This document shows, piece after piece, positions 34,553 through 44,347 of a DNA stretch of 64,000 bases. A program made the translations under genes and the position numbers. The stretch is from positions 1 through 64,000 of the forward strand of contig DVIT01000014.1 in the NCBI GenBank assembly GCA_018711005.1, written 5' to 3'. Source of the stretch: Candidatus Scybalocola faecigallinarum. Its GTDB lineage: Bacteria; Bacillota; Clostridia; Lachnospirales; Lachnospiraceae. The notes beneath the pieces are model-generated. The model was not told where the DNA came from. It ran no database searches and was given only the letters and a program-made list of their open reading frames with translations. How positions within the stretch are numbered: position 1 is the first letter of the stretch; each line of letters begins with the position of its first letter.

Positions 34553-34557
34553 ATCGA

Positions 34558-35304
34558 ATGACGGATCAATGTTCGGATCTTATTCAGGGGTTGTTTTACT
34601 ATTATGGGATTGATTGCCGGGAGGACGAATGGCTTGCAGAGAACTTCTGGCGGGGGAATAGTCCAAATCCGGAAACAGTCCTGCGCCTTGCTCTGCTTTA
34701 TAATTCTGGCGGAGACTGTTCCCGGAAAAGGTGTCAGAAACAGTTTTTAAACCAGCTGGCCGTGCGTTTTCCAATGAAAGAGTACCTGGATATTATGGAG
34801 GGACTTTCTTATGAATGGCAGGGGTATGATATTAGCGATCCCCGGCCGGAAGATATTTTAAAGCAGGCTGATGAAATATACTGGGAGGCTGACTTTACAG
34901 ACTGGAAAGAGAATGTAGACCCTTTTGGTAATATTGTCCCGGGAACATGCTTTACAATCTATGAAGCTGCTGAGCGGCTGTACCGACTGGCGGCCATTGG
35001 CGGCAATCTGAGGGCCCTGGAAGAAGATATTCCTGAAATTGAGTATTACTATGAGCAGGAGTTTCAGGATGAGATATGGGAAAAAATCGCAAAGGCTGTA
35101 AGAGGCGCGCAAGATCATGCCGCTGACCTTCAAAGCCGTGGGAATTTTAAAGAAGCCGCCAGATGGTGGGAAAAATCCGCATCCGGCGGCAACCCTTCCG
35201 GTATGAAAGGACTGATCACCTGTCTGGAGCAATGGAAAGATGCTCCAAACCGGGATCAAAGACTTGCATACTGGCGTGGACGTTTGGACGGCCATCACCA
35301 ATAG
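34558..35304 (+). CDS. Uncharacterised Sel1/TPR-like helical protein
   Basis: The start is ATG at 34558, five bases after the proS stop; the ribosome-binding site is weak (AAAGG, 14 away). The 248-residue product is acidic and helical, with no signal peptide. The C-terminal third (FKEAARWWEKSASGGNPSGMKGLITCLEQW) and AAERLYRLAAIGGNLRALEE fit Sel1-like helical repeats that scaffold protein contacts. Probably co-transcribed with proS. The last codons are part of a 19-bp tandem repeat. Confidence 0.65.
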   Translation: MTDQCSDLIQGLFYYYGIDCREDEWLAENFWRGNSPNPETVLRLALLYNSGGDCSRKRCQKQFLNQLAVRFPMKEYLDIMEGLSYEWQGYDISDPRPEDILKQADEIYWEADFTDWKENVDPFGNIVPGTCFTIYEAAERLYRLAAIGGNLRALEEDIPEIEYYYEQEFQDEIWEKIAKAVRGAQDHAADLQSRGNFKEAARWWEKSASGGNPSGMKGLITCLEQWKDAPNRDQRLAYWRGRLDGHHQ

Positions 35305-35344
35305 TGACGGCCGTCATCAATAGTAACGGCCACCATTAATAGTC
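35288..35344. repeat. Three tandem 19-bp repeats at a gene end
   Basis: Units 35288-35306, 35307-35325 and 35326-35344 each begin ACGGCC and carry AATAGT at the same place, with 3-4 differences between units. The first overlaps the end of the preceding gene. They lie between that gene and convergent uvrB. Confidence 0.85.
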
Positions 35345-35356
35345 ACAATTTTGCTA

Positions 35357-37342
35357 TTATTCAAAATCATTGAGATATTTTTTCACTTCAAGCATTTCAT
35401 CACGCAGCTGGGCAGCCAGCTCGAAGTTTAAATCTGCGGCGGCAGAATGCATCTTTTTGGTCAGTTTTGCCGCCAGCTCTTTTAGTTCTTTCTTTGTCAT
35501 GGATTCCATATCCTTGGCCAGCTCTTTTTCATCCTTTTCCGCAGCCTTGGAAATACTGATCAGATCCCGGACAGCCTTTTTAATGGTCTGAGGGGTAATG
35601 CCGTGTTCCTCGTTATACTTTTGCTGGATGGCGCGGCGGCGGTTGGTTTCGCTGATGGCCTTGTCCATAGACTCTGTAATGGTATCCGCATACATGATCA
35701 CATGGCCGTCTGTATTTCTGGCCGCCCGGCCAATGGTCTGGATCAGGGAGGTTTCGGAACGGAGGAAGCCTTCTTTATCTGCATCCAGGATCGCCACTAA
35801 AGTGATTTCCGGAATATCCAACCCCTCACGGAGCAGGTTAATACCAATAAGTACATCAAAAACATTCATGCGCAGATCACGGACGATTTCCGTACGTTCC
35901 AGGGTATCAATATCCGAATGGAGATACTTGACCCGGATCCCCAGTTCCTTCATATAATCCGTAAGGTCTTCTGCCATACGCTTGGTCAGGGTCGTAATAA
36001 GGACCTTATTGCCCTTGGCCGTTTCTTTATTTACCTCAGAGATAAGGTCATCGATCTGTCCTTCCACCGGGCGCACGCTGATCTCAGGATCCAGCAGACC
36101 TGTGGGACGGATGATCTGCTCGGCCCGCAAAAGTTCATGCTCTTTTTCATAGACACTGGGGGTGGCAGATACAAAAAGCATCTGGTCGATCTTGGACTCA
36201 AATTCTTCAAAGTTTAAAGGCCGGTTATCCTTGGCAGAGGGCAGGCGGAAGCCATAATCCACCAGGGTCGATTTTCTGGATTGGTCCCCGGCATACATGC
36301 CCCGGACCTGGGGAATGGTCATGTGGGACTCATCCACGATGATAAGGAAATCCTCGGGAAAATAATCGATCAGGGTATAGGGAGGCTGTCCCGGCTTTAA
36401 TCCGGCAAGATGCATGGAATAGTTTTCAATGCCGGAGCAAAATCCCGTTTCCCGCATCATTTCAATATCAAAATTGGTGCGCTCGGAAATGCGCTGTGCT
36501 TCTAAAAGCTTATCCTCGCTTTTAAAGTAGCGTACCCGTTCCTCAAGCTCTGCCTCAATGTCCCTGATGGCCCGTTCCATTTGCTCCTGGGGAACAACAT
36601 AATGGGAGGCCGGGAAGATAGCCGTGTGCATCAGGTAAGCCTTTACTTCTCCGGTGAGGGGATCAAATTCAGCAATACGGTCCACTTCATCGCCGAAAAA
36701 CTCTACCCGGACTGCCGTATCTGTGGCCGCTGCCGGGAAAATCTCTACCACATCGCCGTGGACGCGGAAGGTCCCGCGCTTAAAATCCATGTCATTTCGT
36801 GTATACTGTATATCAATAAGCTTGCGGATCATTTCGTCCCGGTCCTTGATCATCCCCGGCCGCAGGGAGATGACCATTTTCTGATAGTCAATGGGACTTC
36901 CCAGACCATAAATACAGGATACGGATGAAACGATGATCACATCGCTGCGCTCGGAGAGGGCAGCAGTGGCCGAGTGGCGCAGCTTGTCAATCTCATCGTT
37001 GATGGACGAATCCTTTTCAATGTAGGTGTCTGAGGACGGCACATAAGCTTCCGGCTGGTAGTAGTCATAATAGGAGACAAAGTATTCCACTGCATTGTTT
37101 GGGAAAAACTCCTTAAACTCGCCGTAAAGCTGCGCTGCCAGTGTTTTGTTGTGGGCCAGGATCAGCGTCGGCTTATTAAGCTGCGCGATCACATTGGCCA
37201 TTGTAAATGTTTTTCCTGAGCCTGTAACGCCCAGCAGTGTTTCAAATTGATTGCCCTCCTTAAAGCCTTTGACAAGAGCTTCAATGGCCTGAGGCTGGTC
37301 GCCGGTGGGGGCGTATTCTGAGTGAAGTTCAAAGTGATCCAT
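35357..37342 (-). CDS. uvrB: UvrABC excision nuclease subunit B
   Basis: 661 residues, full length. It has Walker A ([15 protein letters not shown], about residue 39), the beta-hairpin region ([33 protein letters not shown]), helicase motifs ([29 protein letters not shown]) and a C-terminal UvrC-binding UVR domain ([11 protein letters not shown] at the end). It verifies lesions after UvrA loading and recruits UvrC in nucleotide excision repair. Monocistronic; the ribosome-binding site AAAGGA precedes the ATG. uvrA is not nearby. Confidence 0.98.
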   Translation of the reverse strand: MDHFELHSEYAPTGDQPQAIEALVKGFKEGNQFETLLGVTGSGKTFTMANVIAQLNKPTLILAHNKTLAAQLYGEFKEFFPNNAVEYFVSYYDYYQPEAYVPSSDTYIEKDSSINDEIDKLRHSATAALSERSDVIIVSSVSCIYGLGSPIDYQKMVISLRPGMIKDRDEMIRKLIDIQYTRNDMDFKRGTFRVHGDVVEIFPAAATDTAVRVEFFGDEVDRIAEFDPLTGEVKAYLMHTAIFPASHYVVPQEQMERAIRDIEAELEERVRYFKSEDKLLEAQRISERTNFDIEMMRETGFCSGIENYSMHLAGLKPGQPPYTLIDYFPEDFLIIVDESHMTIPQVRGMYAGDQSRKSTLVDYGFRLPSAKDNRPLNFEEFESKIDQMLFVSATPSVYEKEHELLRAEQIIRPTGLLDPEISVRPVEGQIDDLISEVNKETAKGNKVLITTLTKRMAEDLTDYMKELGIRVKYLHSDIDTLERTEIVRDLRMNVFDVLIGINLLREGLDIPEITLVAILDADKEGFLRSETSLIQTIGRAARNTDGHVIMYADTITESMDKAISETNRRRAIQQKYNEEHGITPQTIKKAVRDLISISKAAEKDEKELAKDMESMTKKELKELAAKLTKKMHSAAADLNFELAAQLRDEMLEVKKYLNDFE

Positions 37343-37426
37343 AATAAAATCCTTTCCGTCTTTTTCGTTAAGAAATTTGCTTTATGATTTTCAGATTGGG
37401 GAAACGTCGTTTCACCAATTAAGTCT

Positions 37427-38329
37427 TTACCGCTTCCTTTCATAAACCCTGTCCCCGTCCCGGACTGTGCCGATCAAAAGGGGCGCATCGGGATTATGGA
37501 GACTGGCGTTTTGGGAGGCCAGAGGCTCGTTATAGTTGGCATAACAGTAACGGCACAAGTGTCTGCAGGAATTGTAAACGCCAATATCCACACTGGCGGC
37601 ACAGCCGCAGGCGCCGCGCTGGTGAGGATCCTTTTTCAGACGTAAGGAGCGTCCCAGAAGCTTTTCAAATAATGTCCGGTCGATGCAGCAGCCGTGGGGG
37701 ATGCCCCAGACTGTAAGGTCTGCGTCCTCTGCGCAGGTGGCCAGAGCAATATGATACTTTTGGGCAATGGACGAAAAGCTTTGGGCAATAGCCGCCATTT
37801 CATCCGGGCCTATGGGCTCAAGAGATAAAGTATTTTTGTGGCGCCGGGTATTGCGGTAGCTGTCTACAAAGCTGATCATGCACTTTTGTGTATATCCGTG
37901 AAGCGCCTGGGCCATGGATGAAAAAGCTTCAATATGGCGGGAAATCGTATATCGGTGATTCAGCAGAATAGGATCGTAGCGCCAGATTACCCGTTCCGGG
38001 CCGATCGCTTTTGACAGTGCGCGAAAGGCCGGGAGGATTACCTCTTTTTTGGATGGCACCCCGGGCTCAATATCTGTATCATAGGGTGTAACTGTAAATT
38101 GAAAATAATACATGTAATCTGTCAGTTCGTTTAAACGTCCAAGCATGGGCAGGGGATTTTTTGTCCAGAATACAATGCCGTCAATGAGCTCAGGCGACAG
38201 ATCAATCCGGCTGATCTGGTGATAATTCATGGGATTGCGTACAAGTACAAAACCCTCCCGTATCCGGTTAAGAAACCACTGGGAATAAAATGCCGGAATA
38301 TCTGTCCGGCGGCTGGCGCTGATGATCAT
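37427..38329 (-). CDS. DUF1848 family protein with C-terminal Cys cluster
   Basis: The start is MIISASRRTDIPAFY, 7 bases after GGAGG; a longer start at MKKEIRP has a poorer site. The 300-residue product belongs to DUF1848, whose members begin with this phrase. It ends with a cluster CRHLCRYCYAN (Cx3Cx2C), which resembles the radical-SAM iron-sulfur motif but lies at the C terminus; other cysteines (CGCAAS) lie just before. A relation to spore photoproduct lyase-type enzymes is often suggested; function unproven. Its neighbour uvrB is a repair gene, weak support for a DNA role. Confidence 0.85.
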   Translation of the reverse strand: MIISASRRTDIPAFYSQWFLNRIREGFVLVRNPMNYHQISRIDLSPELIDGIVFWTKNPLPMLGRLNELTDYMYYFQFTVTPYDTDIEPGVPSKKEVILPAFRALSKAIGPERVIWRYDPILLNHRYTISRHIEAFSSMAQALHGYTQKCMISFVDSYRNTRRHKNTLSLEPIGPDEMAAIAQSFSSIAQKYHIALATCAEDADLTVWGIPHGCCIDRTLFEKLLGRSLRLKKDPHQRGACGCAASVDIGVYNSCRHLCRYCYANYNEPLASQNASLHNPDAPLLIGTVRDGDRVYERKR

Positions 38330-38512
38330 ATAGTAACCTCCATACTGCCCTGGGCGCGGCCTGATTTCTTTTTTCATTATAACACCTGGCAGGGTAAAAG
38401 TATAGATATAATCGAATGTTTGTTCTTTTTGCACGAGTTGCAGGCCGCTTCGGCCCAAAAATCCATTCTGTTTGGATCGTTACTACGATGATTACGGCAT
38501 GATGACTTCCTG

Positions 38513-38542
38513 TTGCAAATAATCTGGCAGGCATAGTATAAT
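38513..38542 (+). promoter_or_regulatory. Promoter of the GNAT gene
   Basis: TTGCAA (38513-38518), 18 bp, TATAAT (38537-38542). Confidence 0.6.
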
Positions 38543-38588
38543 CGAAGTGCAGTGCAGACATTTACAAGATAAAATATACGGAGGAAAA

Positions 38589-39071
38589 ATGAACATTACC
38601 CAACTATCCCAAACCTTTCAGGTTCGGGCATTAACAAAGGACTATGTGGACTTGATCCTGGAACTGAGCCGGGGGAATACACTGTTTTATCAATATCATC
38701 CGCCGTTTGCGACCCGGGAAAGTATTATGGAAGATATGGAGGCGCTGCCGCCGGGGAAAGGTATGGCAGATAAGTTTTATATTGGATTTTTTGAAAAGGA
38801 CCGGCTGGCTGCGGTTATGGATCTGATCCGTGATTATCCGGATCCGGGAACCGCCTATATTGGGCTGTTTATGGTGGATACGGATTTTCAGGGCCGCGGC
38901 GTGGGCTCGGGGATTATTGGAGAGTGTGCCGGAGCTCTGAAAAATATGGGATATAAAAAGCTGCGTCTGGCTGTAGACCGGGGCAATCCCCAAAGCAATC
39001 ATTTTTGGCGGAAGAATGGTTTTGCAGTGACGGATGAAAATGTGTATATTTGTATGGAAAGAGTATTGTAA
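38589..39071 (+). CDS. GNAT-family N-acetyltransferase
   Basis: The start MNITQLSQTF lies 4 bases after GGAGGAA; an ATG 14 codons upstream has no ribosome-binding site. The 160-residue GNAT fold shows the acetyl-CoA pyrophosphate loop (FQGRGVGSGIIGE), preceded by the beta4 strand (TAYIGLFMVD) and followed by NPQSNHFWRKNGF. The substrate is unknown. It is 23 bases upstream of the Bce-type regulator and may share that transcript, which hints at peptide or antibiotic modification, but this is weak. Confidence 0.9.
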   Translation: MNITQLSQTFQVRALTKDYVDLILELSRGNTLFYQYHPPFATRESIMEDMEALPPGKGMADKFYIGFFEKDRLAAVMDLIRDYPDPGTAYIGLFMVDTDFQGRGVGSGIIGECAGALKNMGYKKLRLAVDRGNPQSNHFWRKNGFAVTDENVYICMERVL

Positions 39072-39094
39072 ATCAATGAAAAAGGAGCTGTCCC

Positions 39095-39766
39095 ATGTAT
39101 AAAATTTTAATCATCGAAGACGATACATCTATGGCAAAGGCCATGAAAAAGCACCTGGAGTCTTGGGGAAATACGGTGGAATATGTAAAGGATCTGGCTC
39201 ATGTGATCACAGAGTTTACGGCGTTTGATCCCCATTTGGTGCTGGTGGATATTATGCTGCCTTTTTATAATGGCTATCACTGGTGCAGTGAGATCCGCAA
39301 GATTTCCAATGTTCCGGTGATCTTTATTTCATCTGCGTCAGATAATATGAATATTGTTATGGCCATGAATATGGGCGGGGATGATTTTATTGCCAAGCCC
39401 TTTGACCTGAATGTGCTGACGGCCAAGATCCAGGCGGTGCTGCGCCGGACCTATGATCTGGCCGGAAAGATCCCGGTGCTGGAGCATAAAGGGGCGATTT
39501 TAAACTTAAATGACACAAGCCTTATGTATGAGGACCAGAAAATTGACCTGAGCAAAAATGAGTTTCGCATCCTTCAAACATTAATGGAAAATAAAGGCAA
39601 GGTTGTCAGCAGGGATACGCTGATGATGCGGCTGTGGGAAAGTGATGTTTATGTGGAGGAAAATACACTGACCGTTAATATTGCAAGGCTGCGCAAAAAG
39701 CTGGATAATGCAGGACTGCAGGGATTTATTACAACAAAAGTAGGCGGCGGCTATATTATCCAGTAA
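39095..39766 (+). CDS. Bce-type response regulator
   Basis: 223 residues, OmpR family. The receiver has IIEDD at the start, acceptor Asp in LVLVDIMLP and Lys in FIAKPFDLN; the winged helix has LSKNEFRILQTLM and TVNIARLRKKL. With the following short kinase and BceAB-type transporter it forms a complete antimicrobial-peptide detection and detoxification module. It should bind the promoter between kinase and ATPase genes, where TTGTCA repeats occur. Confidence 0.93.
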   Translation: MYKILIIEDDTSMAKAMKKHLESWGNTVEYVKDLAHVITEFTAFDPHLVLVDIMLPFYNGYHWCSEIRKISNVPVIFISSASDNMNIVMAMNMGGDDFIAKPFDLNVLTAKIQAVLRRTYDLAGKIPVLEHKGAILNLNDTSLMYEDQKIDLSKNEFRILQTLMENKGKVVSRDTLMMRLWESDVYVEENTLTVNIARLRKKLDNAGLQGFITTKVGGGYIIQ

Positions 39767-39800
39767 AGGCAGCCGGCTGAAAGGAGTGACATTTGCTCAC

Positions 39801-40787
39801 ATGATCTTTTGGAAATATTTAAGCCAGTGCCGGAGGGCCATTTGGGGAATGGGACTGTGCCTGGGAATTTATATTGTTTTCTTTACTATGTTTGGCGAAC
39901 CGGTGGAAGTGATCTGGTATCCGGCCCTGCTGTGCCTTATGGTGGGAGCCGTGCTGTTTGTGTCTGGTTTTCTGGCATTTTATAAACGGCACAAGGAGTT
40001 GTGCCGGATCAGAGAAAATATAGAGATGCTTTGGAACGATCTCCCTGCGCCCACAGATCCTAAAGAGGCGGATTACCAGAGTCTCCTTGCTGCTTTAGGG
40101 AGCATCCGGGATGAGGAATACGGGCGCTGGCAGTCAAAGCAGGCGGAAACTGCCGATTATTATGCCACATGGGTGCATCAGATCAAAGCGCCCATTGCAG
40201 TGATGCGGGTCATCCTGCAAAGTGAGGACACACCGTCGAATCAGGAGCTTTTGTCTGAGCTTTTTAGGATCGAACAGTATGTGGAAATGGTGCTGTATTA
40301 TGTGCGCCTGGATGAAAATGCTTCAGATCTGGTTATTGAGGAGTGCAGCCTGGATAAGATCATCCGTCAGGCCATCCGCAAATATGCCGGACAATTTATC
40401 CGAAGCCGTATCCGCCTGTCGTATGAGGGAACGGAGAAAACTGCGCTGACCGATGAAAAGTGGCTGGGCTTTATGCTGGAGCAGCTGCTGTCCAATGCGG
40501 TAAAGTATACAGAGAAGGGGAGCGTGACCATTTCTGTGGATGACGAAAATCATCTGATCGTGGAGGATACAGGGATCGGTATTGCGCCGGAGGATATGCC
40601 CCGGATTTTTGAAAAGGGATTTACCGGGTATAATGGCCGTTCTGAGAAAAAGTCTACCGGACTTGGCCTGTATTTATGCAAAAGCTCTGCAAAGAAGCTG
40701 GGCCACAAAATTTCAGTTGCCTCCCAGGTAGGAAAGGGCTCCCGTTTTGTCATCGACCTGAACCATTATGATTTAAAGGCGGAGTAG
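39801..40787 (+). CDS. Bce-type intramembrane-sensing histidine kinase
   Basis: The start MIFWKYLSQC follows AAGGAG with a spacing of about 14; the in-frame GTG at 39786 overlaps that site. In 328 residues there are two N-terminal spans with almost no extracellular loop, the mark of intramembrane-sensing kinases, then the H box (ATWVHQIKAPIAVM) and an ATPase domain (LEQLLSNAVKYTE, EDTGIGIAPED, TGLGLYLC). It cannot bind peptide itself; in this family the transporter's flux is the signal. Confidence 0.92.
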   Translation: MIFWKYLSQCRRAIWGMGLCLGIYIVFFTMFGEPVEVIWYPALLCLMVGAVLFVSGFLAFYKRHKELCRIRENIEMLWNDLPAPTDPKEADYQSLLAALGSIRDEEYGRWQSKQAETADYYATWVHQIKAPIAVMRVILQSEDTPSNQELLSELFRIEQYVEMVLYYVRLDENASDLVIEECSLDKIIRQAIRKYAGQFIRSRIRLSYEGTEKTALTDEKWLGFMLEQLLSNAVKYTEKGSVTISVDDENHLIVEDTGIGIAPEDMPRIFEKGFTGYNGRSEKKSTGLGLYLCKSSAKKLGHKISVASQVGKGSRFVIDLNHYDLKAE

Positions 40788-40799
40788 GCGCTTACAAAA

Positions 40800-40830
40800 T
40801 TGTCACATTGTCATGCCGTATTGTCATGCC
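40800..40830. promoter_or_regulatory. TTGTCA repeats, probable regulator site before bceA-like gene
   Basis: TTGTCAC (40800-40806) is followed by TTGTCATGCC at 40808-40817 and again at 40821-40830. A TATTAT box lies near 40860. Position and repeats suit control of the transporter genes by the upstream regulator. Confidence 0.5.
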
Positions 40831-40911
40831 TTTCGATGGCTGGCAATGCGGCTGTTTTGCTATTATATGTGCATAAGGTAAGACAAAAACAAAACCAGGA
40901 GGTTCAAACAT

Positions 40912-41676
40912 ATGTCGATTTTAGAAGTTCATAATCTTGAAAAGGTGTATACGACCCGTTTTGGAGGAAATCAGGTACGGGCGCTGCATAACGTATCACT
41001 GACGGTGGAAAAAGGAGAGTATGTGGCTATTATGGGCGAGTCCGGATCCGGAAAGACCACGCTGTTAAATATTTTAGCCACTTTAGATAAGCCCACCCAC
41101 GGGGATGTGATCCTGGATGGAAAGCCGGTGAATAAGATCCGGGAAAAGGATCTGTCGGCTTTTCGCCGGGATAATCTGGGATTTGTTTTCCAGGACTTTA
41201 ATCTGCTGGATACATTTTCTTTGGAAGATAATATTTTACTGCCCCTGGTGCTTGCCGGACAGAAGTATTCTCAAATGTCCCAGGAAATCCGGCCTTTGGC
41301 TGAAAAGCTTGGGATTAAAGATCTGCTGAAAAAATATCCTTATGAAGTCTCCGGAGGCCAGAAGCAAAGAGCGGCGGTGGCCCGGGCGCTGATCACCCAT
41401 CCCAGCCTGATCCTGGCGGATGAGCCTACAGGCGCATTGGATTCCCGGTCCTCCGATGAGCTTTTGGATCTGTTTGCATCCATTAACCGGGACGGGCAGA
41501 CCATATTGATGGTAACCCATTCGGTGAAGGCGGCCAGCCATGCGGGACGGATTTTATTTATTAAAGACGGTGAATTATTCCATCAGATCTATCGGGGCGA
41601 AAATTCCAACGAGGAGCTGTATGAGAAGATTTCCCGTACCTTAACCATGATCGCGACAGGTGGTGACAGACGATGA
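40912..41676 (+). CDS. Bce-type ABC transporter ATPase
   Basis: 254 residues, starting after CCAGGAGG. It has Walker A (GESGSGKTT), a Q-loop (VFQDFNLLDTF), the signature (VSGGQKQRAAVARAL), Walker B (LILADEPTGALDS) and switch His (MVTHSVKAA). It overlaps the permease gene by 4 bases. BceA-like ATPases power target-protection or removal of cell-wall-active peptides such as bacitracin and also drive signalling to the kinase. Confidence 0.95.
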   Translation: MSILEVHNLEKVYTTRFGGNQVRALHNVSLTVEKGEYVAIMGESGSGKTTLLNILATLDKPTHGDVILDGKPVNKIREKDLSAFRRDNLGFVFQDFNLLDTFSLEDNILLPLVLAGQKYSQMSQEIRPLAEKLGIKDLLKKYPYEVSGGQKQRAAVARALITHPSLILADEPTGALDSRSSDELLDLFASINRDGQTILMVTHSVKAASHAGRILFIKDGELFHQIYRGENSNEELYEKISRTLTMIATGGDRR

Positions 41677-43703
41677 AAATGTTTTTTTACTGGAAGCTGG
41701 CAGCGACAGGGATCGTTAAAAACCGGAAGATTTATTTCCCTTATATTTTAAGCTGCATTGGCATGATTATGATGGAGTATATTATTATTTTCCTGGCCAC
41801 AGACAGCAGCGTGACCAGCCTGCCCGGCGGCGGGGATGTGCAGATGTTCATTATGATGGGCGTAGGCATTATTGCTGTATTTGCTGCATTTTTCCTGTTT
41901 TATACAAATTCCTTTTTAATGCGGCGGCGTAAAAAGGAGTTTGGCCTTTACAGTATCCTTGGCATGGGACGCAGGAATCTTGTGCTTGTGCTGTTTTGGG
42001 AAAGCGTGTTTATTACATTAATTTCTCTGGCCGCAGGTATTGTGCTGGGTATTTTGTTTTCCAAGGCTGCCCAGATCCTTATGGCTTACATGCTTCACAG
42101 CAGCGCCGGATTTTCTTTATCTGTAAGTCTGAGAGCCATTGAGACAGATTGCGAGATCTTCCTTGTGATCTTTCTCCTGTTGTTTCTTAACGGGCTGCGT
42201 CAGGTTTATAAGGCAAAACCGGTGGAACTTTTAAAAAGCGAGACTGTAGGGGAAAAGCCGCCAAAGGCCAACTGGGCGCTGGCTATTATAGGCGTCATTT
42301 TCCTGGCGGCAGGCTATTATCTGGCTGTTATTATTGAAGAACCCTTATCTGCCATGCTTGTGTTTTTTGTGGCAGTGATTTTTGTCATCATCGGTACATA
42401 TCTGCTGTTTATTGCAGGATCAGTGGTGCTGTGCCGGATCTTAAAAATGAATAAACGTTATTACTACAAAACAAGCCATTTTATTTCCGTATCTTCCATG
42501 AGCTACCGGATGAAGCGCAACGGCGCCGGGCTGGCGGCAATCTGCATTTTAAGTACAGCGGTGCTGGTCATGATCTCATCTACAGCGTCCCTGTACTTTG
42601 GGACCAATGATCTTTTGCAGCACCGGTTTACCCGTCAGATCACCATGGATATTAATACTGTGGATGACGGGGTGGCTGAAAAGATTTCAGATACAGCAGA
42701 CAATATTCTGGCAGAGTATGGTCTGACCCAGGAAAATGTACTGTTTTATAAAAGCCTGGATCTGAGCGCTGCTTTAATTGACAATACGTTGTCCTTTGAT
42801 CAGAGCAATCTGAAAGTTCCTTTTGACTATGCCGCAGTGCGCCAGCTGTTTATTATTTCCCTGGATGATTATAACCGGCTTATGGGAACGGATGTTACAT
42901 TGGCTGAGGATGAAATCCTTTTGTACTGCACCAAGACGGATTATACGGAGGAGACCCTGGATATTGAAGGCTATGGCCATGTAAAGATCAAGGAAAACCT
43001 GGATTCTTTTATTGCCAACGGTATTGATACCCAGCAGGTCATGGCGTCTATGTTTATTTTTGTGCCGGATCTTAATGTGGCTATTGAGCGGTTTGACGCA
43101 CTGATGGCCCAGTATGGCTATGACAGCCAGGAGATCAGCAGCTATAAGCAGACATTTTTAGGCTTTGATATGGATGGGGATAAAGAAACACAGATCGCAG
43201 TGTATGAAAAGCTGTCCCAGGCAATTTCCCAAATGCAGGCAGCAGATCCGTCCATTCCTGAGATAAGTATGGAAAGCCGCGCCAGCGCCCAGGATTCTTT
43301 TACAGGGCTGTACAGCGGATTGTTTTTCCTGGGAATCCTTCTGGGAATTGTCTGCCTGTGCGCAGCCGTGCTGATCATGTATTATAAACAGGTGACTGAG
43401 GGCTACGAAGATCAGGGCAGGTTTGGTATTCTCCAGAAAGTGGGCATGACCCATAAAGAAGTGTCCAGGATCATCCATTCCCAGGTGCTGACGGTGTTTT
43501 TCGCCCCATTGATCGGCGCAGGCATCCATATGGCTGTAGCCTTTAAGATCATTTCTCTGCTTTTGGCGATGTTTGGTCTGTATGATAAGATGTTTATGGC
43601 CGGAGTGACTCTCCTTTGTTTTGCAATCTTTGCAGTATTTTATACCTTCGTTTACTTTGGAACATCCAAGGCCTATTACCGGATCGTAAGTACAGCAAAA
43701 TAA
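41673..43703 (+). CDS. Bce-type ABC transporter permease
   Basis: 676 residues with ten predicted spans and a large extracellular domain (about 310-525) between spans 7 and 8, the BceB layout. The first FtsX block holds the family loop RRRKKEFGLYSILGMGRRNL; the second ends with GYEDQGRFGILQKVGMTHKEVSRIIHSQ. The extracellular domain, which contacts peptide and decides specificity, reads as a distinct sequence here, so the exact drug cannot be named. Confidence 0.94.
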   Translation: MKMFFYWKLAATGIVKNRKIYFPYILSCIGMIMMEYIIIFLATDSSVTSLPGGGDVQMFIMMGVGIIAVFAAFFLFYTNSFLMRRRKKEFGLYSILGMGRRNLVLVLFWESVFITLISLAAGIVLGILFSKAAQILMAYMLHSSAGFSLSVSLRAIETDCEIFLVIFLLLFLNGLRQVYKAKPVELLKSETVGEKPPKANWALAIIGVIFLAAGYYLAVIIEEPLSAMLVFFVAVIFVIIGTYLLFIAGSVVLCRILKMNKRYYYKTSHFISVSSMSYRMKRNGAGLAAICILSTAVLVMISSTASLYFGTNDLLQHRFTRQITMDINTVDDGVAEKISDTADNILAEYGLTQENVLFYKSLDLSAALIDNTLSFDQSNLKVPFDYAAVRQLFIISLDDYNRLMGTDVTLAEDEILLYCTKTDYTEETLDIEGYGHVKIKENLDSFIANGIDTQQVMASMFIFVPDLNVAIERFDALMAQYGYDSQEISSYKQTFLGFDMDGDKETQIAVYEKLSQAISQMQAADPSIPEISMESRASAQDSFTGLYSGLFFLGILLGIVCLCAAVLIMYYKQVTEGYEDQGRFGILQKVGMTHKEVSRIIHSQVLTVFFAPLIGAGIHMAVAFKIISLLLAMFGLYDKMFMAGVTLLCFAIFAVFYTFVYFGTSKAYYRIVSTAK

Positions 43704-43737
43704 AAATCCGGTCATGTCCGGCAGGAAGATCATTTCA

Positions 43738-43788
43738 GCGCAAAAAAATCCCGGAGCGCTTACAAAAGCGTTTCGGGATTTTTTGCGC
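43738..43788. terminator. Bidirectional terminator between bceB-like gene and thiE
   Basis: GCGCAAAAAA...TCCCG pairs with CGGGATTTTTTGCGC. It serves the plus-strand transporter operon and the minus-strand thi operon. The stop codon of the thiE-like gene lies inside the stem. Confidence 0.8.
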
Positions 43789-44347
43789 CCATAAGAGAGG
43801 ACATCATACATCCTCCTGCGGCGCCGGCATTTAAAATATCCGGCATATTTTGAGGGGTGATGCCGCCGATGGCATAGACCGGGACCGGGCTTGCGGCGCA
43901 GACCTTTGCCAAAAATCGTAAGCCCCGGCCGGGAAGGCCGGCTTTACAGTCGGTTTCAAAAATATGTCCGGCGGTCATGTAGTCAACACCCAGAGCTGCT
44001 GCTTTTTTGGCATCTTCCAGAGAATGGATGCTTGTCCCTACACTTGTAAAGTCTTTGGGGCGGCCCCCATTTTTTATAAGCAGGGGCAGGGGCAAATGGA
44101 TGCGGGAAATGCCGGCGGCTTTGGCAGCCCCAATAAATGTATGGGCATAAAGGGGCACAGCATGGGCCTGGCAAATGTCCCTGCATTTTAAAAGCAGAGA
44201 CAGATAGCTTTCCTCATCCAGATCTTTTTCTCTTAAAATGATCTGCCGGGGGCCGCCCTGAGCAATCTTTTCCAGCTGTTCTAAAAAGGAACGGCCGGAA
44301 GGGGAACACAAATGGCGGTTCGTAATGCAGATGACATTAGCTGGCAT
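43760..44347 (-). CDS. Thiamine phosphate synthase-like protein (ThiE/TenI)
   Basis: 195 residues with a TIM-barrel: ICITNRHLC, IILREKDLDEESY, PLYAHTFIGAA, IHLPLPLL, VGTSIHSLEDAKKA, DYMTAGHIFETDCKAGLPGRGL, VYAIGGITPQNM, CMMSSLMG. ThiE joins HMP-PP and thiazole phosphate; TenI lacks this activity or acts as an aromatase. His in place of the usual substrate-contact residues (YAHTFIG, IHLPL for VHLGQ) and the lack of the VHLGxxD motif favour the TenI-like side. It overlaps thiH by 11 bases at the end of the thiSFGH operon. Confidence 0.82.
   Translation of the reverse strand: MPANVICITNRHLCSPSGRSFLEQLEKIAQGGPRQIILREKDLDEESYLSLLLKCRDICQAHAVPLYAHTFIGAAKAAGISRIHLPLPLLIKNGGRPKDFTSVGTSIHSLEDAKKAAALGVDYMTAGHIFETDCKAGLPGRGLRFLAKVCAASPVPVYAIGGITPQNMPDILNAGAAGGCMMSSLMGAKNPETLL

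Noticed and set aside
35288-35344. CRISPR-like repeat
   Set aside because: The units are directly adjacent, with no spacers and only three copies.
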